Positions 61,356 to 64,000 of a stretch of 64,000 nucleotides of DNA are shown here, one piece after another. Origin of the DNA: Anaerolineales bacterium (GTDB taxonomy: Bacteria > Chloroflexota > Anaerolineae > Anaerolineales > Villigracilaceae); the NCBI GenBank assembly GCA_015075275.1, contig JABTUU010000002.1, forward strand, positions 496,001 through 560,000, read 5' to 3'. Below the pieces are notes generated by a model. The model saw only the letters and a list, made by a program, of their open reading frames with translations, was not told the origin of the DNA and did not search any database. A program made the translations under genes and the position numbers. Every line of letters starts with the position of its first letter. Position 1 is the first letter of the stretch.

Positions 61356-62630
61356 ATGTCTCCAGAACCCATCCCCTCGCCCCGTTGGAGTTCGACAACA
61401 AAACTTCTTGTCGGGTTGGTCATTGTCGGCATTGCGGCATTTTTACTGAGCCGCTTTTCCAACTTGATCCCGCCGTTGTTGATGATCTTCGTTCTCACTT
61501 ATTTATTGCATCCAATCGCCGCGCTCGTTTCGCGCCGTTTAGCGATCGCCTGGAGAACCTCCGTCAATCTCGTCTATATCGCGCTCTTGCTGATCGTAGT
61601 CGGTCTGCTTACGTTAGGCGGCGTCGGTCTGGTAGGGCAGGCGCAGAGCCTTGTTGCCTCGGTGCAGCAGATCGTCGCTAATTTGCCCGGCTATATCGAA
61701 TCGTATTCGGGGCAGGTCTATAAGCTTGGACCGTTCACGCTGGATATGAACGCGATTGACCTGCAGGCGATCAGCGGTCAGTTGATTGCTTATGTGCAAC
61801 CGTTCCTCGGACAGGCTGGCAACCTGCTTGCGGCGGCGGCGAGTCGCGCCGCGCAGGCGATCGGCTGGCTGCTTTTTATTCTGCTTGTCTCCTACTTTAT
61901 CATGGCAGAATCGAACGGTCTACGAAGCGACCTTATCTATATTAACCTGCCCGGTTATACAGAAGACTTTAATAAGTTGAAGGCTGAGTTGAGCCGCATT
62001 TGGAACGCATTTCTACGCGGACAAATTTTTATCTTCGCCCTCGCGTTCGTTGTGTTTACGATTCTTTTTTCATTGTTGGGCGTTAAATATGCCATCGGTT
62101 TGGCGTTTATGGCGGGGTTAGCGAAATTTCTGCCATACATCGGTCCTTTCATTACGTCTACGACTCTTGCTTTAGTTGTTTACTTTCAACCATATAAACC
62201 TTTCGATCTTCAACCCCTGATCTACACGATAGGCGTGCTTGTTGCCACATCCGCCGTTGACAATGTAATAGATAACTTCATCACGCCGCGCATTATGGCG
62301 CGCACGCTAAAAGTTCACCCCGCCGCCATTTTGGTGACCGCCCTGATCTTTGCCAACTTGCTTGGGATTGTTGGCGTAGTCATCGCTGCGCCGCTGCTTG
62401 CCACGGTGATGTTGCTTGGGCGTTATATTGCGCGTAAGATGTTTGACCTCGACCCTTGGGCTCCTGATCGAGACGAACGCTACGACAATACCGGTCCCGC
62501 TTGGCTGACCCGTATCCGAGATCTGATCCAGCCTCAACCGAAGGCAAAACCTATTCTCGACTCGAAACCACAAAAGGAGAAGAACAATGAACGACAATCA
62601 CAACGAACCAAAAACCGACATGCTCGCTGA
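61356..62630 (+). CDS. AI-2E-family membrane transporter
   Basis: The 424-residue protein has about eight helices in the PF01594 pattern: an N-terminal pair, a large extracytoplasmic loop around residues 95-150 and the C-terminal block LAFMAGLAKFLPYIGPFI with VDNVIDNFITPRIMARTLKVHP. The family is named after AI-2 export but many members are cation-coupled or unknown. The last 44 nt overlap the next gene. Confidence 0.88.
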   Translation: MSPEPIPSPRWSSTTKLLVGLVIVGIAAFLLSRFSNLIPPLLMIFVLTYLLHPIAALVSRRLAIAWRTSVNLVYIALLLIVVGLLTLGGVGLVGQAQSLVASVQQIVANLPGYIESYSGQVYKLGPFTLDMNAIDLQAISGQLIAYVQPFLGQAGNLLAAAASRAAQAIGWLLFILLVSYFIMAESNGLRSDLIYINLPGYTEDFNKLKAELSRIWNAFLRGQIFIFALAFVVFTILFSLLGVKYAIGLAFMAGLAKFLPYIGPFITSTTLALVVYFQPYKPFDLQPLIYTIGVLVATSAVDNVIDNFITPRIMARTLKVHPAAILVTALIFANLLGIVGVVIAAPLLATVMLLGRYIARKMFDLDPWAPDRDERYDNTGPAWLTRIRDLIQPQPKAKPILDSKPQKEKNNERQSQRTKNRHAR

Positions 62631-62769
62631 AACCGATAATTTTATGGCATGGCGCGCCGAAGAACCCGACGGAGAGACTACGTACCATATCGAGTTAAAC
62701 AACGTCACCGTACATTTCTTCGAAGAAGAATGGCGCGAATTTATGGAGCTTGTTCGCGAATTAAAATAA
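62587..62769 (+). CDS. 60-residue acidic conserved protein
   Basis: ATG 62587 follows AAAGGAG inside the transporter's end and overlaps it by 44 nt in another frame. The protein is acidic and Trp/Phe-rich (NFMAWRAEEPDGETTYHIEL, then VTVHFFEEEWREFMELV) and may fold as a small beta-alpha unit. I do not know its function; the strong ribosome-binding site and amino-acid composition support a real gene. Confidence 0.75.
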   Translation: MNDNHNEPKTDMLAETDNFMAWRAEEPDGETTYHIELNNVTVHFFEEEWREFMELVRELK

Positions 62770-62831
62770 AGCCGTGAAAGGTAAGAAAGAATTCAACAAA
62801 TTTTGCGTCTGACCTTTATTCAATCGCAACA

Positions 62832-63827
62832 ATGAAACTCAACAACACACTTACCGATGTGCGCGGCGTTGAGGTGGGGCACGCGCAAAATGAGGACGCT
62901 CTCACAGGCTGTACCGTCATTCTCTGCCGGAAAGGCGCAGTCGCAGGCGTAGATGTGCGCGGCGGCGCGCCCGGCACGCGCGAGACCGACTTGCTGAATC
63001 CGATCAACCATGTTCAAAAAGCGCACGCTATCGTCTTGGCTGGCGGCTCCGCCTTTGGGTTAGATGCGGCGAGCGGCGTGATGCGTTACCTCGAAGAACA
63101 TAAGATTGGATTCAACGCCGGCGCGGCAAAAGTGCCTATCGTCCCTTCGGCGATCCTTTATGACCTGGGTCTTGGTCGCGCCGACATTCGGCCTGACGCA
63201 GCAATGGGATATGAAGCCGCCGCTGCCGCTTCTTCCGCGCCGGTGACTGAAGGAAATATTGGCGCTGGAACCGGCGCGTCGGTGGGGAAAATGTTTGGAA
63301 ATGCGCTGGCGATGAAAGCCGGGCTTGGCACAGCGAGCATGGATGCGGGCGGAGGCGTGGTTGTCGGCGCGCTGGTCGCAGTCAACGCTTTTGGCGACGT
63401 ATTTGATCCCTATATCGGCGTGATCGTCGCCGGACTGCGTTCCGGGAAGATCGGCCCGTTGCGCGTGGGGCGCGCCAACCATTTCGCTGATACGTTAACT
63501 ATGATGAAGAAGCCGATCGGGCGCGGCATCCTTGGCTTTGCGTCACGCGCCAATACAGTCATCGGCGTTGTAGCGACTAATGCGAAACTAGATAAAGCGC
63601 AGGCGACGAAGATGGCGCAAATGGCGCAAGACGGGCTTGCGCGCGCTATCCGTCCGGCGCATACCATGTTCGACGGCGACACGATCTTCGCGCTTTCAAC
63701 GGGAACGCGTCGGGCTGATGTGTCTTTATTAGGCGCGGTAGCGGCGGAAGCTATGACAGAAGCGATCCTTCGCGCCGCTCGAGCAGCAAAACCCGCGGGC
63801 GGCTTGCCCGGTCTCAACACAGAATAA
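62832..63827 (+). CDS. P1-family peptidase (DmpA/S58-type aminopeptidase)
   Basis: These enzymes self-cleave to expose an N-terminal nucleophile and then remove N-terminal residues. The 331-residue protein has RGVEVGHAQNEDALTGCTV, DVRGGAPGTRETDLL, LAGGSAFGLDAASGVM and the cleavage-region motif NIGAGTGASVGK, where the Ser/Thr after the Gly-rich stretch is the likely nucleophile. The C-terminus holds FALSTG and DVSLLGAVAAEAMTEAI. Start and length are typical. Confidence 0.9.
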   Translation: MKLNNTLTDVRGVEVGHAQNEDALTGCTVILCRKGAVAGVDVRGGAPGTRETDLLNPINHVQKAHAIVLAGGSAFGLDAASGVMRYLEEHKIGFNAGAAKVPIVPSAILYDLGLGRADIRPDAAMGYEAAAAASSAPVTEGNIGAGTGASVGKMFGNALAMKAGLGTASMDAGGGVVVGALVAVNAFGDVFDPYIGVIVAGLRSGKIGPLRVGRANHFADTLTMMKKPIGRGILGFASRANTVIGVVATNAKLDKAQATKMAQMAQDGLARAIRPAHTMFDGDTIFALSTGTRRADVSLLGAVAAEAMTEAILRAARAAKPAGGLPGLNTE

Positions 63828-63860
63828 AAAGACGACTTGCTGGAAACAAGTCGTCTTTTT
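63826..63860. terminator. Bidirectional terminator
   Basis: AAAAAGACGACTTG and CAAGTCGTCTTTTT form a 14-bp stem around a 7-nt loop, with A and T runs on either side, between the peptidase gene and a convergent gene. Confidence 0.85.
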
Positions 63861-63880
63861 AAAATTTGCGCAGAGGGGAT

Positions 63881-64000
63881 TTATTTCCTCTTCCCTTTCA
63901 ATTCGTCTTTCAGAATCAACGTCAATACCACGCTCACAGCGCTGACAATTAACCCGCCGAGGAAAGCGTTCCACCAAACTGGGTCGGCAATGAGCAGTTG
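63881..64000 (-). CDS. C-terminal end of a membrane protein (YvlD/phage-holin-family-like; 5' end outside window)
   Basis: The last 39 residues are visible: PVWWNAFLGGLIVSAVSVVL, then a short basic tail ending DELKGKRK. The pattern fits the last helix of the YvlD/phage-holin-like (PF04020-type) small membrane proteins. It converges on the peptidase gene across the terminator. Confidence 0.55.
   Translation of the reverse strand, partial: QLLIADPVWWNAFLGGLIVSAVSVVLTLILKDELKGKRK

Overview
The window looks like a chromosomal segment of an uncultured Chloroflexota bacterium, most likely class Anaerolineae. This is inferred from gene content and style, not from a marker gene. It has a complete nine-gene V/A-type ATPase operon, several small families common in Chloroflexota (DUF951, DUF4332, DUF6504, PIN-TRAM), a full Kdp system with KdpF, and many intergenic palindromic and degenerate tandem repeats. 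Many genes have a TATAAT-like box only 6-9 nt before the start codon, which suggests widespread leaderless mRNAs.

Region 1 (1-5420) is accessory and visibly less GC-rich. It carries a DUF488 gene with an uncharacterised partner, then three related DUF559 (Vsr-like nuclease fold) copies in direct orientation. Copy 1 is split by an intact IS5-family element with perfect 3-bp target duplication. Copies 2 and 3 are 5'-truncated and each starts right at the edge of a toxin-antitoxin-type module (winged-helix/nucleotidyltransferase, then HigBA). Copy 3 is broken by short insertions.

Region 2 (5420-12900) holds a zinc-ribbon protein, AMP nucleosidase and a phosphate-uptake cluster: phoU, an inverted pstB1, then pstS-pstC-pstA-pstB2. 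The two PstB paralogues carry complementary motif defects that fit an asymmetric heterodimer. A truncated Tat signal-peptide gene lies against pstB2. Region 3 (12900-22800) has tRNA-Val, a CPBP protease, a DUF6504 gene carrying an in-frame palindromic insertion, and the kdp operon (small ORF, kdpF, A, B, small ORF, C, then D, E) with extra small membrane proteins and repeats in its junctions.

Region 4 (22800-47000) is mostly housekeeping: cytoplasmic alpha-amylase, orphan DNA methyltransferase, aminotransferase, moaA, PIN-TRAM, cysS, membrane glycosyltransferases, YitT, era, ogt, a TyrA-like dehydrogenase, a phosphoribosyltransferase, a MGDG-synthase-like glycosyltransferase, MscS, tsaE-tsaB-rimI and a family-4 uracil-DNA glycosylase. 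Region 5 (47100-51930) makes and exports a surface polysaccharide (nucleotide-sugar dehydrogenase, epimerase, flippase, glycosyltransferase). Region 6 (51940-60320, minus strand) is the V/A-ATPase operon in the order G/H-I-K-E-C-F-A-B-D. The right end has an FHA protein, an AI-2E-family transporter with an overlapping 60-residue gene, a P1-family peptidase, and the 3' end of a membrane protein.

No rRNA, CRISPR array, prophage or replication origin was seen.
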